64,000 nucleotides of DNA from Candidatus Jettenia caeni (GCA_000296795.1 BAFH01000004.1:1054001-1118000); one strand, 5' to 3'. Shown: positions 35,898 through 50,372, counted from the stretch's first letter. Notes: generated by a model not told the origin, from the letters alone. Program-made: numbers and translations.

Positions 35898-37400
35898 TTA
35901 TCTTTGTCTTGATGGAACTCTCAATGCAGGTTTCTTCACATGAAAATCCGTTTCCTGCTCAAAGGCATACGCAATCTGTAGTAATCTTTTTTCTTCAAAA
36001 TGCTTTCCGAGAATCTGCATTCCAATGGGTAAACCATCACTTGAAAATCCACAAGGAATGGAAATTCCTGGGATACCTGCAAGATTTGCCGGGATAGTAT
36101 AAATATCTGAGAGATACATTTGTAAGGGATTATTAGCACGCTCACCGACTTTAAAGCCAGGCACAGGAGAGGTAGGGCAAATTATACAATCAATTTTTTC
36201 AAAGGCATTATCAAAATCGTTTTTTATCAAAGTTCTTACTTTCGATGCCTTCAAATAATATGCATCGTAATATCCGGAACTTAATGCGTAATTTCCTAAC
36301 ATAATGCGGCGCTTGACTTCACTGCCAAATCCTTCAGATCGTGTACGGCTATACATATCTATTATTCCACGTGCATTGTTTGTTCTGTGGCCGTACCTGA
36401 CTCCATCATACCTAGCTAAATTAGAACTTGCCTCTGCATTTGCAACGATATAATATACTGCAACAGCGTACTCAGTGTGTGGCAGCGACAGGTAAACAAT
36501 ATTTGCGCCGAGCTTCTCATATATCTTCAAGGCATCTTTTATTGCCTTATTAACGTCTGAATGTAATCCTTCAGTAAAGTATTCCTTAGGAATACCTATC
36601 CGTAAGCCATTAACACCAGAATTAATAGTATCTAAATAATCAGGAACAGGAACTTGAAGAGAAGTTGAATCACGGGGATCATAACCTGCAATTACCTGCA
36701 GCAGAACCGCAGCATCTTTAACATTCTTTGTCAATGTACCGATCTGATCCAAAGAAGATCCAAAGGCAACCAAACCGTACCGTGATACCCTGCCATAGGT
36801 TGGCTTTACACCCACAATACCACATAGGGCAGCGGGCTGCCTGACAGAACCGCCTGTATCAGATCCTAAGGCCATAAATGCCATATCTGCTGCTACGGCA
36901 GCGGCAGATCCGCCACTAGACCCACCAGGAACATAGTCTACATTCCATGGATTACGTGTTATCTTATAACGAGAATTTTCTGTGGATGATCCCATTGCAA
37001 ATTCGTCTAAATTCGTCTTACCAATAATTATGGCATCTTCTTCCTTTAGACGTTTCGTAACAAAGGCATCATAGGGAGGCATGAAATCTTTAAGAATTTT
37101 TGAGGCACAGGTAGTGGGTACGTTTTTTGTACAAATATTATCTTTAATTGCGATGGGAATACCTGCAAGCAAGCCTACCTGCTGATTATTTTCTATCTTC
37201 TTATCTATTTCTATTGCTTTTTTTAAAGCATCTTCTTCGGTAGTAGTTATATATGCTTGAACATCAGGCTCAAGGTCTTTTATCCGTTCAAATAGATGTC
37301 TAACAATATCTGCAGAATGCAATTCTCTGGATACTATTTTTTCCTTTATTTGTAACGAGTTGAATTCTAGAAGTTTCAAAGATGCTTCTCTTATTTTCAA
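35898..37400 (-). CDS. gatA: Asp-tRNA(Asn)/Glu-tRNA(Gln) amidotransferase subunit A
   Basis: A 500-residue amidase-signature glutaminase subunit that releases ammonia for tRNA amidation. The catalytic Ser-cis-Ser-Lys is visible: Lys in [11 protein letters not shown], cis-Ser in [13 protein letters not shown], and the nucleophile Ser in [13 protein letters not shown]. The C-terminal amidase part ends at GIPISIPCG-type [10 protein letters not shown] and [15 protein letters not shown]. It follows gatC by 6 nt. Presence of GatCAB indicates indirect charging of Gln and/or Asn tRNA. Confidence 0.97.
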   Translation of the reverse strand: MKIREASLKLLEFNSLQIKEKIVSRELHSADIVRHLFERIKDLEPDVQAYITTTEEDALKKAIEIDKKIENNQQVGLLAGIPIAIKDNICTKNVPTTCASKILKDFMPPYDAFVTKRLKEEDAIIIGKTNLDEFAMGSSTENSRYKITRNPWNVDYVPGGSSGGSAAAVAADMAFMALGSDTGGSVRQPAALCGIVGVKPTYGRVSRYGLVAFGSSLDQIGTLTKNVKDAAVLLQVIAGYDPRDSTSLQVPVPDYLDTINSGVNGLRIGIPKEYFTEGLHSDVNKAIKDALKIYEKLGANIVYLSLPHTEYAVAVYYIVANAEASSNLARYDGVRYGHRTNNARGIIDMYSRTRSEGFGSEVKRRIMLGNYALSSGYYDAYYLKASKVRTLIKNDFDNAFEKIDCIICPTSPVPGFKVGERANNPLQMYLSDIYTIPANLAGIPGISIPCGFSSDGLPIGMQILGKHFEEKRLLQIAYAFEQETDFHVKKPALRVPSRQR

Positions 37401-37406
37401 ATACCT

Positions 37407-37688
37407 TTATTCAATTACCTTTGGCACTTTAAAAAAAGCATCAATTTTGGCAGGGGCATTGATGAAGGCATCTTCTCTTGAAATTGATGATTCGGGTTTG
37501 TCCTCTCTAAACACGTTGGATACATTCATAGTATGTGCCAATGGTTTAATATTTTCTGTATCTAAAGTGTTTAATTTTTCAATATAAGATAAAATATTGC
37601 TCAATTGATGAATGAAAACCTCTTTTTCAGCTTCTGTAAGCTCTATCCGAGAAAGGTTAGCAATATATTCAATTTCTTTTTTATCCAT
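37407..37688 (-). CDS. gatC: Asp-tRNA(Asn)/Glu-tRNA(Gln) amidotransferase subunit C
   Basis: A 93-residue belt subunit linking GatA and GatB. The N-terminal helix pattern EIEYIANLSRIELTEAEK, LSNILSYIEKLNTLDTENI and the acidic-Pro FREDKPESS loop are typical. Order gatC-gatA-gatB is classic. Confidence 0.94.
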   Translation of the reverse strand: MDKKEIEYIANLSRIELTEAEKEVFIHQLSNILSYIEKLNTLDTENIKPLAHTMNVSNVFREDKPESSISREDAFINAPAKIDAFFKVPKVIE

Positions 37689-37726
37689 TACTATAAATAT
37701 ATAGATAATAATTATTTATTTTCTTT

Positions 37727-37957
37727 TTACAGAGCCTTCGTAACCTTTCCAGCACCAATACATCGGGTACATACCTTAACCTTCTTTACGGAACCTTCAA
37801 TATTCGCCTTTATTCTCTGTAAATTTGCCTTAAATTTTCGCCTTGTCTTACCAGTGATTTTTTTTCCTACACCGCCTTTCCACTTAGCCAAACCTCTCCG
37901 TTCGATCTGATTCCCCACTTCGGTTCTTTTACCACATATTTCACATACCCGAGCCAT
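37727..37957 (-). CDS. rpmB: 50S ribosomal protein L28
   Basis: A 76-residue ribosomal protein. It starts ARVCEICGKRTEVGNQI and carries KITGKTRRKFKANLQRIKA and VCTRCIGAGKV. Four Cys in two CxxC pairs make this the zinc-binding (C+) paralogue type. Slightly basic, normal length. Between fur and gatC. Confidence 0.95.
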   Translation of the reverse strand: MARVCEICGKRTEVGNQIERRGLAKWKGGVGKKITGKTRRKFKANLQRIKANIEGSVKKVKVCTRCIGAGKVTKAL

Positions 37958-37984
37958 ACACTATACTCCTATCTTTATAATATT

Positions 37985-38434
37985 TTATCTTTTAGCAGAA
38001 TCCTCTATTTTGTTACAATCTTCACACAAGCCTTGTATCTGTAAGCGATGAGATTCTGGTTTAAATTTTTTACTTTTACAAACTTCATCCTGTAGTTTTT
38101 CTATCCTGTGTTCTATAAATTCAATAATTTTTCCACATTTATTACATACTAAATGATCATGATGTTCATGCCCATATACATGTTCATAATGCGCATGCCT
38201 CTCACCAAAAATCACTTCTCTCAACAATCCGCTTTTCACAAGGAGTGAAAGAGTACGATAAATGGTAGCCTTTGATATTTTTAGATTATTATTCCTAAGA
38301 TCAACCAATAATTCATCTGCTTCAAAATGCTTATGGTTTGCAAATATACGATCGAGTATTGCCTGTCTTTCCGGAGTAAATTTTAATTTTTTCGATAAGA
38401 GATATTCTTTAAATTTCTCTTCTTCAGATAACAT
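37985..38434 (-). CDS. Fur-family transcriptional regulator
   Basis: A 149-residue metal-responsive repressor. The winged helix covers about residues 10-85 (LKFTPERQAILDRIFANHKHFEADELL, SKATIYRTLSLLVKSGLL). The dimer domain has the HAHYEHVYGHEHHDHLVCNKC metal region with several His, CxxC at NKCG and a second CEDC near the end for structural zinc. It is most like Fur proper rather than Zur or PerR, but the type cannot be fixed from sequence. The ATG at 38434 is used; the frame reaches a TTG three codons upstream. First gene of the run to gatB, and a possible controller of the porin. Confidence 0.9.
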   Translation of the reverse strand: MLSEEEKFKEYLLSKKLKFTPERQAILDRIFANHKHFEADELLVDLRNNNLKISKATIYRTLSLLVKSGLLREVIFGERHAHYEHVYGHEHHDHLVCNKCGKIIEFIEHRIEKLQDEVCKSKKFKPESHRLQIQGLCEDCNKIEDSAKR

Positions 38435-38483
38435 AGAGAACAAAAATATTAATTATAGCGTAATAACTAAGGCTTATACGGTG

Positions 38484-38531
38484 TAAAAAAGCAAAGCCCA
38501 TCCAGGTGATGAGGTTAAGGGGATGGGCTTT
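38484..38531 (-). terminator. Rho-independent terminator of the rRNA operon
   Basis: An 11-bp stem (AAAGCCCATCC at 38493-38503, GGATGGGCTTT at 38521-38531) is followed on the minus strand by GCTTTTTTAC. It starts 10 nt beyond the 5S gene. Confidence 0.9.
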
Positions 38532-38541
38532 GAGTGAGTAA

Positions 38542-38652
38542 TTCCGGCAGTGACCTACTCTCCCGGCTTTCGCCAGTACCATTGGCGTAAGAGGCTTAAC
38601 TACCGTGTTCGGAATGGGAACGGGTGTTTCACTCTTACTATGCCCACCGGAA
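38542..38652 (-). rRNA. 5S ribosomal RNA
   Basis: About 111 nt. Ends pair (TTCCGG with CCGGAA), and the internal loops (on the plus strand CAGTGACCTACTCTCCCG and CCGTGTTCGGAATGGGAACG) are the 5S signature. Last gene of the operon. Confidence 0.95.
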
Positions 38653-38727
38653 CATAAAGGACATATGATGAACAGATGAATATCTTAACGGTAACAACAG
38701 ATACTTTTGGATAAGGCAATCAAAAAG

Positions 38728-41722
<2,995 letters not shown>

Positions 41723-41848
41723 AACTTTTGTAATCATCTTATCCAAAGAGGATCTAATTGCTACCCGTTAAGTATTCACTTTTCAAAGAACAAAATTTAG
41801 TATTTTACGTATTCTTTAATTACCTTAAATCCTTATGCCGATTTAAAG

Positions 41849-41924
41849 TGGTGGAGATGAGCGGGATCGAACCGCCAACCTCTGCCTTGCAAGGGCAGCG
41901 CTCTCCCAATTGAGCTACATCCCC
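41849..41924 (-). tRNA. tRNA-Ala (anticodon TGC)
   Basis: Acceptor GGGGATG/CATCTCC (one G-T), CTGCC-CTTGCAA-GGCAG anticodon arm and TTCGATCC T loop. CCA is encoded. Sits in the 16S-23S spacer. Confidence 0.97.
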
Positions 41925-41957
41925 CGCTTCCAAAACTCCATACATCATAATCGGAAG

Positions 41958-42035
41958 TGGTGGGCCTAAGTGGATTCGAACCACTGACCTTTCCCTTATC
42001 AGGGGAATGCTCTAAACCAACTGAGCTATAGGCCC
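41958..42035 (-). tRNA. tRNA-Ile (anticodon GAT)
   Basis: Acceptor GGGCCTA/TAGGCCC, TTCCC-CTGATAA-GGGAA anticodon arm, GGTTCGAATCC T arm, CCA encoded. Lies between 16S and tRNA-Ala as in classical operons. Confidence 0.97.
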
Positions 42036-42127
42036 AAAATGGTATCAATATCTTTGGGCCTGCACCTTCCCTTACTCCTATCACTGCTTGCCTTAGCTCT
42101 GATAATGAAAACGTATTTTTATAAAAT

Positions 42128-42167
42128 AACATAAGAAGCCTTCCGCGTGCGAGCTGAATTGAATCAG
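42128..42167 (-). other. 3' arm of the pre-16S processing stem
   Basis: Downstream of 16S, the words AACATAAGAAG, CGTGCGAG and TGAATTGA are complementary to the leader at 43836-43880 in the same order. The long imperfect duplex would loop out the 16S for RNase III cutting. Confidence 0.75.
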
Positions 42168-42176
42168 TTCTTTTTA

Positions 42177-43774
<1,598 letters not shown>

Positions 43775-43835
43775 TATTATTACATAGAATATAAAGCGCT
43801 AAGCTCTCGCCTAGCTCTCTCTTAGCTTACTCCTC

Positions 43836-43880
43836 GACTCAATTCAACTCACTTCTCGCACGCTTATGACTTCTTATGTT
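43836..43880 (-). other. 5' arm of the pre-16S processing stem
   Basis: The leader segment lies about 60-105 nt before 16S and pairs with 42128-42167 over three blocks (TCAATTCA, CTCGCACG, CTTCTTATGTT on the plus strand). A similar pairing flanks 23S (about 41735-41785 with 38676-38722). Confidence 0.75.
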
Positions 43881-44003
43881 GCCAAAGAACTAGTTTTTTA
43901 ACTTAAATTGCAGATCTTTAATTATATATTAAATTCACAACAAATCAAGAAAAAAAATATTCTTTATAAAATTTATTGCGATTTTTAACTTCTAACGTCC
44001 GCA

Positions 44004-44031
44004 ATTATATCACAAAAATTCAAAAGTCCAA
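44004..44031 (-). promoter_or_regulatory. Proximal rRNA promoter
   Basis: On the minus strand TTGGAC (complement at 44026-44031) and a perfect TATAAT (complement at 44004-44009) are 16 nt apart. A GC-rich discriminator (TGCGGACG) follows, as expected for growth-rate controlled rRNA promoters. The start would be about 220 nt before 16S. Confidence 0.75.
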
Positions 44032-44125
44032 CCACAAACAAAAAAACTTAAGAATTTTTTGTGATACTTAAATTTACAAAAAAAAAACAAGAAAAAAATT
44101 GTTTTTCTCTTAAGTTCGAGGTTTA

Positions 44126-44153
44126 ATTATACTTTAAAAATTGCTAAATGCAA
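44126..44153 (-). promoter_or_regulatory. Distal rRNA promoter
   Basis: TTGCAT (complement at 44148-44153) and TATAAT (complement at 44126-44131) are 16 nt apart on the minus strand, about 120 nt upstream of the proximal promoter. The rest of 43881-44554 is very AT-rich with A and T runs that may act as UP elements; no gene is seen there. Confidence 0.65.
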
Positions 44154-44554
44154 GTATGAAAATATAAAAAAATTGGTTCTTTTTAAACTTAATTACCATA
44201 ATAGTTTATAGAATGACTTTTGCGGAAATAGAACAAAATAGGGTTCCAAACCGCTCAAATTCTTTCCATCTACCTTTTCTTGTTTTACCGCTAATATATT
44301 ATTATTTTTTATACAACTCAATACTATGTTAAGTAATATTAGGAATCGAAATGAACAAAACAAATATTATAAATAACCTTCCATTAAAAATCTCAAGTGA
44401 TTAATGATTGAAAGATACTATGTAGTTTTGCTATTATATCCACTTCATAAGCTATAATAATGACTGACTATATTGGACATTCTATACAACATAACTTTAT
44501 AGTGATGATGTGTCAAGGAGTTGGATTTTATAAAGGAGCAAAACCAGCATTTTT

Positions 44555-45289
44555 ATGTATAAATTTTATCAGATACTATTTACCATATATTCATGGGCTT
44601 TGTTTGTCTCGTTTTGGATACTTTCTACCTTAACGGCCGTAATTTTAAGTATTGATACAAAAAAAAAGGAGCATGTATTTAACACAATAGAAAGATTTTT
44701 TAGCCGTATTGCATTTAAACTTATGGGAGTAAAGGTTGAAATTCTAGGTATAGATAATATTCCTAAAAATGAGCATGTTATCTTTATATCAAATCATCAA
44801 AGTATGATGGATATTAAACTTTCTCTTGCTTATATACCTATAAATTTTAGCTTTATCTCAAAAGATACGGTTTTTCATATTCCCATATTAGGGGCTTATA
44901 TGAGAGCATCGGGACACCTTCCTATTCAAAGAAATGATGATAGAAAGGCTTATGCTACTCTTTTAACGGCTGTTAAGAAATTAACAGAAAAAAAATCACT
45001 TGTGGTATTTCCAGAGGGAACAAGAAGTGAAGATGGTCAATTAGGCACGTTTAAAAGGGGTATTTCATTCATTATTTTAAAATCGGGAAAACGGGTAATA
45101 CCTATGGCTATTTCTGGTAGTAACCAGCTTATGCCAAAGCATGGGTGGCTATCCCATCCGGAAAAGAGACACATTCGAATATCCTTTGGAAATCCCTTGT
45201 CTTTTGGTAATTCAAGAACAGATCGAGAGTATACTATTGAGATAACAAATATATTACATAAAGAAGTATCGACGTTATTGCATCAGTAA
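44555..45289 (+). CDS. plsC: 1-acyl-sn-glycerol-3-phosphate acyltransferase (PlsC family)
   Basis: A 244-residue membrane acyltransferase that adds the second acyl chain in phosphatidic acid synthesis. A hydrophobic helix (about 8-32) is followed by the HX4D catalytic motif NHQSMMD (about 80-86), and FPEGTRSEDGQL is motif III. Length is usual. It is transcribed away from the rRNA operon and precedes a radical SAM gene by 175 nt. If the host is anammox, it is one of the acyltransferases that could handle ladderane acyl groups, but nothing in the sequence shows that specificity. Confidence 0.92.
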   Translation: MYKFYQILFTIYSWALFVSFWILSTLTAVILSIDTKKKEHVFNTIERFFSRIAFKLMGVKVEILGIDNIPKNEHVIFISNHQSMMDIKLSLAYIPINFSFISKDTVFHIPILGAYMRASGHLPIQRNDDRKAYATLLTAVKKLTEKKSLVVFPEGTRSEDGQLGTFKRGISFIILKSGKRVIPMAISGSNQLMPKHGWLSHPEKRHIRISFGNPLSFGNSRTDREYTIEITNILHKEVSTLLHQ

Positions 45290-45463
45290 AAGTGATCTTA
45301 CAATCTATCGATTCATTGTTGTATACTACCTAATAGATATTCGACTTTCCGGCATTATTGACAATCTATAATAAGGTTGTACAATAGATAACGTATGGAG
45401 CTTGGCTTCTGCGAGAGTTATAAAACCATAAGCCTGTTTGTTTAAATAGAGAAAACTAAATAC

Positions 45464-46945
45464 ATGAAAATTTTATTATGTTCTATGCCAGATACAGTAC
45501 CCCAATTCTCTGCCAAGACGTGGAGAGCACCTAATCTCGCTATCTCTTCTATTGCTGGAAATATTCAATCACACCACGAAATTGCTTTGGCTGATTTAAT
45601 ATTAAAAAGAAAAACTTTACTATCTTCAATAAGAGACATTATTCAAGACTACCAGCCTGATATAGTAGGACTTAGTGCCATGACCTTTCAGTTTAATACA
45701 GCCCAAAGGATTGCAGATTTCATAAGAAGCTCACAACCGAATATTAAAATTGCCATCGGCGGTTATCATGCTACTCTTATGTATGAGGAAATTGCGTCTT
45801 CCGATAAGGGTAAAGTATTTGATTATATCATACGCGGAGAGGGAGAAACAACCTTTCGCGAAGTATTGGATGCCATTGAAGGAAAACAGAGATGGGAGAA
45901 TATCCCCGGTCTATCCTATCAGGACAATGGTAATTTTATTCATAATATTCCAAGGCCCTTAGAAAATTTGGATACCTTACCACTTCCGCGCCGGGATGTA
46001 CGTATTTGGAATGGTTATCTGTTTTCCGGGAAAGCCTTAGATATGGTTGAAACATCTCGTGGCTGTACGATGACCTGTAACTTCTGTAGCATGAATCAGA
46101 TGTACGGGCGTACATTCAGGATATACAGCTTTGAGAGAGTTATGCTTGACTTAACAAATGCGAAAAAAGCAGGGGCAAAGTACATAGCTTTTGCGGATGA
46201 TAATATTACTCTAAATGTAAAAAGGTTTGAATCTTTATGCGATGCAATTGTAGCTGCCGGACATAACGATCTGTGTTATATAGTTCAAGCAAGTACTACA
46301 GGTATAGCGTCTTCCCCAACACTGGCTCAAAAAATGGCCCGTGCAGGAATTCAGATCGTATTTTTAGGAATCGAGAATGTATCTGAGCGTAATCTGAAGA
46401 TGATGAATAAAGGAAATCTCTTAGAAAAAACAAAAAAGGCAATTGAATACCTTCACAACAATAACATCCTCATTGTAGGCGGTATGATTCTTGGTCATCC
46501 AGAAGATAAGGAAGAAGATATAGCACAGAATTTTGAATTCTTTGATAAGGCAAATATAGATTTTTATGGCGAACAAATTATCACCCCTTATCCCAAAACA
46601 GGCATGCGAGATATTTTAATCAAAGAGGGTTTAGTTACCAATAGTTATGATTACAGTAAGTACAACGGTTTTTGGGCAAATGTTAAAACAAAATATCTTT
46701 CATCAGAAGATTTACAGTTTTTGCGTTGGAAATATAAGCGTAAGTACTCTACTTTTTTTAAAACAACTCCTGTGTTTAAAACTATTTTCCCCGGAGTCAA
46801 CCTCCTGCGAATATTCATTTTGAGACCTTATTACCGTATAAAAAATTTTATTTCCTCCCTTGGAAAAACAGAACATGATATTTTCAAAAGGGATATGAGA
46901 AAATTTATCAAAACAAATAATTTTTTTGGTCCTAATTTTAAATAA
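45464..46945 (+). CDS. B12-binding-domain radical SAM protein (copy 1)
   Basis: A 493-residue enzyme. Residues 1 to about 140 form a cobalamin-binding-like Rossmann domain (YQPDIVGLSAMTFQF, IAIGGYHATLM, DYIIRGEGETTF); the DxHxxG lower-ligand motif is absent, as in many radical SAM members. The radical SAM core carries the [4Fe-4S] triad C201-C205-C208 in SRGCTMTCNFCSM, then FADDN and GIENVSERNLKMMNKG. About 90 C-terminal residues, rich in basic and aromatic residues, are specific to this pair. It is collinear with the gene at 56164-57627. In anammox genomes such enzymes have been proposed for ladderane lipid steps; the substrate here is unknown. Confidence 0.9.
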   Translation: MKILLCSMPDTVPQFSAKTWRAPNLAISSIAGNIQSHHEIALADLILKRKTLLSSIRDIIQDYQPDIVGLSAMTFQFNTAQRIADFIRSSQPNIKIAIGGYHATLMYEEIASSDKGKVFDYIIRGEGETTFREVLDAIEGKQRWENIPGLSYQDNGNFIHNIPRPLENLDTLPLPRRDVRIWNGYLFSGKALDMVETSRGCTMTCNFCSMNQMYGRTFRIYSFERVMLDLTNAKKAGAKYIAFADDNITLNVKRFESLCDAIVAAGHNDLCYIVQASTTGIASSPTLAQKMARAGIQIVFLGIENVSERNLKMMNKGNLLEKTKKAIEYLHNNNILIVGGMILGHPEDKEEDIAQNFEFFDKANIDFYGEQIITPYPKTGMRDILIKEGLVTNSYDYSKYNGFWANVKTKYLSSEDLQFLRWKYKRKYSTFFKTTPVFKTIFPGVNLLRIFILRPYYRIKNFISSLGKTEHDIFKRDMRKFIKTNNFFGPNFK

Positions 46946-47040
46946 TATAGCCACAGTTATGGGGGTAATTCGGTTGCGATTATAAAACGCAATGTATTTC
47001 AGGGGAAAATGAGAACTGCAAAACTACCAGTACAATTTTA

Positions 47041-48243
47041 TCATGGATTGCATGCAATATAGGTAAACAGAGCTGGCCCCATATAAAGGACATCCTCGTC
47101 TAATAAAAATCGGGAGCTGTGTAACGGCAGATTCGTTCCCCTTTCTAAATTACCTGAACCAAGAAAGACATAGGCGCCTCCTATTTTCTCCAGATAATAG
47201 GAAAAATCCTCTCCACCCATTTTGGGATCTATTTTTTCTACCGACTTACTACCAAATAGTTCGATGATTTTACTTTGTATGAAATCCAATTGAGGTTGAG
47301 GATTATTCAGAAGAGGATGGCCCTTAAGATATTCAAATTGGTACGAGGCATTGTTAACAGAAGTTATCCCTTTGATAGTGTCTTCAATTAGTATGGGCAT
47401 CCTGTATCTTAATTCTTTAGAAAGGGTTCTCACCGTACCAATAATTTTGACCTTATCCGGAATAACATTAAAGGTTGTTCCCCCTGATATTTGGCAGAGA
47501 GAGACTACACAAGGGGATAAAGGATTTACTTTTCGTGATACAATAGTTTGAATAGCCAGAATGACCTCAGCGGCAATAACAACAGGATCTATACACAAAT
47601 GAGGGGTAGAGGCATGCCCGCCTTTCCCGATAATAGTAATAACAACACGATCCGTAGCTGCCATAGTAGCCCCTGCCCGTAATCCAAAGATACCAGAAGA
47701 GATATTGGGCTCGATATGCAATCCATAAATCTCATCTACATTATTTAAAACGCCATGCTCTACCATGAGTTTTGCGCCACCGGGATGTTGCTCTTCGCAA
47801 GGTTGAAAGATGAATTTTACCTGCCGTTTAAGTTTATCTTTTAACTGTACCATCAGTTTTGCAGTACCCAGGAGCATTGCCATATTGGCGTCATGTCCGC
47901 ATGCATGAGCAATCCCCTCATTTTGGGATTTAAACTCAAGATCATTTTCTTCCGTAATCGGCAAGGCGTCCATATCAGCCCTGAAGGCCACCGTGCTCGA
48001 TGCATTATCAACTGGTAAGATGCCCACAACGCCCGTTTTCGCAATTTCCGATTGTACCTGAAGTCCCAATCGCTTCAATTCTTCTCTGATAACACGGGAT
48101 GTACGTATCTCCTGAAATCCTGTTTCCGGATAGGTATGAAAATCCCTGCGCATCTGGATAATATAATCATGTATCCCTTTAGCATTTGTCAATATTTCTT
48201 CAATCAATATGTTATTTTGCATAGGTGCTTTGTAATCATTCAA
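47041..48243 (-). CDS. M20 family amidohydrolase / N-acyl amino acid deacylase
   Basis: A 400-residue zinc amidase of the M20D hippurate hydrolase/IAA-amino-acid hydrolase type. Metal-binding parts are ADMDALPITEENDLEF, HACGHDANMAMLLG, and QPCEEQHPGGAK with the catalytic Glu. The dimerisation lid domain is GKGGHASTPHLCIDPV with its His. DPKMGGEDFSYYLEKIGGAYVFLG closes the site. It is the last gene in the minus-strand set with an epimerase, DUF1611 and GcvH-like protein, 44 nt after the epimerase gene; deacylation of an N-acetyl amino acid is the natural role there. Confidence 0.9.
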   Translation of the reverse strand: MNDYKAPMQNNILIEEILTNAKGIHDYIIQMRRDFHTYPETGFQEIRTSRVIREELKRLGLQVQSEIAKTGVVGILPVDNASSTVAFRADMDALPITEENDLEFKSQNEGIAHACGHDANMAMLLGTAKLMVQLKDKLKRQVKFIFQPCEEQHPGGAKLMVEHGVLNNVDEIYGLHIEPNISSGIFGLRAGATMAATDRVVITIIGKGGHASTPHLCIDPVVIAAEVILAIQTIVSRKVNPLSPCVVSLCQISGGTTFNVIPDKVKIIGTVRTLSKELRYRMPILIEDTIKGITSVNNASYQFEYLKGHPLLNNPQPQLDFIQSKIIELFGSKSVEKIDPKMGGEDFSYYLEKIGGAYVFLGSGNLERGTNLPLHSSRFLLDEDVLYMGPALFTYIACNP

Positions 48244-48287
48244 AATACAGACAGAAAAGACATATTCTGAACATAAGGGTTAGCCGT

Positions 48288-49322
48288 TCAGGCAGTCTCC
48301 CAAACATTCCTTTTCACTACCCCCAGCCCATTACCTTCCGGCAATAGTAATTTCCCTTTATCAACTGTTACCCCCAGATAAGGATCATTGGTAACGAGCA
48401 AGTGTCCATCAAGATCAACATAGTCAACCAGGGAGATAAGATGAGCTGCCGCTGTGATAGACAGGGAACTTTCGATATTGCAGCCTATCATTACTTTAAG
48501 ATTATGAGCTCTGGCCGTATGAATCATCCGAAGGGCTTCCCGAATTCCGCCACATTTCATGAGCTTAATATTAATCCCATCCACCACACCTGATATAGCC
48601 GGTATATCTCCTGCATTTTTAACATCTTCATCTGCAAAAACAGGAATTTTTACACGATCTCTTATCCCTCTCAGGGACAAGATGTTACCAATAGGAAATG
48701 GCTGTTCCACAAGTTCAACACCAAGTTCTTCCATGATGTTCAATTTCTTTATTGCCTCATCCACCGTCCAACCTGTATTGGCATCAACACGGAAGATTGC
48801 TTTGGTAATTTTGCGCAACTCCTTAAGGATCTCTATATCATTTTTTATACCCACCTTTATTTTCAGAATGGAGAAATCCTTTACTTCATCCACCTTCTCA
48901 CACATCTTCTCCAGGGTATCAATTCCTATGGTAAATGAGGTCGCTTTTTCCCCAGTTCGATTTAAACCTAAAAGCTTATAGAGCGGTATTTTCAATTTTT
49001 TACCCACTATATCATGGAGAGCTATATCGATTGCAGCACGCGCGGCAGAATTGCCGGGGAATTTGTTTGCCAGGGAACGGGTAATATCTTCCGTTTGAAA
49101 TGGGTCTGCATTTTTTAATACATCGGTAGACTCATTACATACCGCGGCAACGCTCAATATACTTTCTCCAAAAAAACTGGTTGGCGCAGCTTCTCCAAGT
49201 CCCGATATTCCATCTTCATCTTTTAGCTCAACTACAATATTATCCTGAATACTACGAGTTTCTCTGGCAATTTTGAAGGTATGCCTCAATTTCAAACTAA
49301 GTGGACGATAAGAAAGATTCAT
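48288..49322 (-). CDS. Dipeptide epimerase / N-acyl amino acid racemase-like enolase-superfamily protein
   Basis: A 344-residue muconate-lactonising-type enolase-superfamily enzyme. The N-terminal capping domain (SYRPLSLKLRHTFKIARETRS) has the 20s loop. The barrel shows the KIKVG catalytic lysine (about residue 160), metal ligands Asp in RVDANTGWT, Glu in LVEQPFP, Asp in FADEDVKN, and the second lysine in NIKLMKCGGI. These are the L-Ala-D/L-Glu epimerase and DgcA (N-acetyl-D-glutamate racemase) patterns. Its ATG overlaps the DUF1611 stop (ATGA), implying a functional pair. Substrate by context: N-acetylglutamate or a peptide with D-Glu. Confidence 0.88.
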   Translation of the reverse strand: MNLSYRPLSLKLRHTFKIARETRSIQDNIVVELKDEDGISGLGEAAPTSFFGESILSVAAVCNESTDVLKNADPFQTEDITRSLANKFPGNSAARAAIDIALHDIVGKKLKIPLYKLLGLNRTGEKATSFTIGIDTLEKMCEKVDEVKDFSILKIKVGIKNDIEILKELRKITKAIFRVDANTGWTVDEAIKKLNIMEELGVELVEQPFPIGNILSLRGIRDRVKIPVFADEDVKNAGDIPAISGVVDGINIKLMKCGGIREALRMIHTARAHNLKVMIGCNIESSLSITAAAHLISLVDYVDLDGHLLVTNDPYLGVTVDKGKLLLPEGNGLGVVKRNVWETA

Positions 49323-50356
49323 GATAAAAGAGGTTGGATAACATCAAGAAATTTGTCCACCCCAAATTTGATGGGATCGGTAACAGGAAGTTTCGTTTCT
49401 TCCTCTACCCTTTGGATCTCCTGCAATGCATCGTGATCTGATATGCCGAGACAGTTGAGTGAGATCCCAAGCACTTTACAGGGATAAACAGGCCGTGCCA
49501 GATCCTCATAGAGTTTAATCAAATGAGGGAGCGGTATAATAGGAAAGTTACTATAATGACGTAACGTCTTTCGTGCGGGCTGATGACATAAGATTAGACC
49601 CTGCGGAGCTGAACCATGAAGGAGACCAAGGGTAACACCTGAGTATGCCGGATGGGTAATAGAACCTTGTCCTTCAATGCTAAGGAGTGAATAATGGGCG
49701 CGGTCAAGCACGAGTTTTTCAGCCGCCCCGGAAATGAAGTCAGAAAGGACATGATCTACCGCGATTCCACTCCCTTCAATCATAATACCTGTCTGCCCGG
49801 TGGCTACAAAACAGGCATTGATACCCCGCTTCTTCGCTGCATTTGTAATTTCAATAGAGGTCAGCATCTTCCCTATATTGCAATCGGAGCCTACGGTAAG
49901 GATACGCAATGCTTTTGTTTCTTGTGCCTTACCGGTTCCAATAGGGATATTCTCAGGTGGTTTGCGAATATCAAAGATCTTTACACGATGCTCCTGAGCT
50001 AATACACAAAACTCAAGATCATCACTTAAATGGGTATGGAGGCCACTCATAATATGGAGCTTATTTCTTAAAGCATCTGTGATATGATTACGCCAGTCTG
50101 CCGGTAGTATGCCGCCGGGAGGAGCAATACCGATGAGGAGTGTTGTAGGGTTCAGATGTAATAGTTCCTGGATATTGCTGACAATGGGAATTCCTTCACC
50201 AATACCAATAATTGAAATAAGATCTTTTCCCGCATTGAAACGGTCTATAATCGCAATAACTTCTTCTTTGCGATAGCGAATAACACCAACTGCTGTTTTT
50301 GCACTGAAAACGTCCAGTCTTCCTTCGGCCAATATAACAATCCTGCGTTTCATCAT
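49319..50356 (-). CDS. DUF1611 / DgcN-like P-loop protein
   Basis: A 345-residue protein of the DUF1611 family. It has an N-terminal Rossmann-like part (RRIVILAEGRLDVFSAKTAVG, IGIAPPGGILPADWR) and a C-terminal P-loop-like part whose motif is TVGSDCNIGKMLTSIEI, followed by FVATGQTGIMIEGSGIAVD and EGQGSITHPAYSGVTLG. Homologues in Pseudoalteromonas are D-glutamate N-acetyltransferases (DgcN) working with the epimerase DgcA. The neighbouring genes match that pair. The ATG at 50354-50356 is chosen over an upstream TTG that would overlap the previous gene. The reaction is inferred from family and context. Confidence 0.85.
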   Translation of the reverse strand: MMKRRIVILAEGRLDVFSAKTAVGVIRYRKEEVIAIIDRFNAGKDLISIIGIGEGIPIVSNIQELLHLNPTTLLIGIAPPGGILPADWRNHITDALRNKLHIMSGLHTHLSDDLEFCVLAQEHRVKIFDIRKPPENIPIGTGKAQETKALRILTVGSDCNIGKMLTSIEITNAAKKRGINACFVATGQTGIMIEGSGIAVDHVLSDFISGAAEKLVLDRAHYSLLSIEGQGSITHPAYSGVTLGLLHGSAPQGLILCHQPARKTLRHYSNFPIIPLPHLIKLYEDLARPVYPCKVLGISLNCLGISDHDALQEIQRVEEETKLPVTDPIKFGVDKFLDVIQPLLS

Positions 50357-50372
50357 AGGGCTCGTAGAACAG

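Noticed and set aside
45290-45463. Possible cobalamin riboswitch before the radical SAM gene
   Set aside because: No B12-box-like sequence is visible, and the gap is short.
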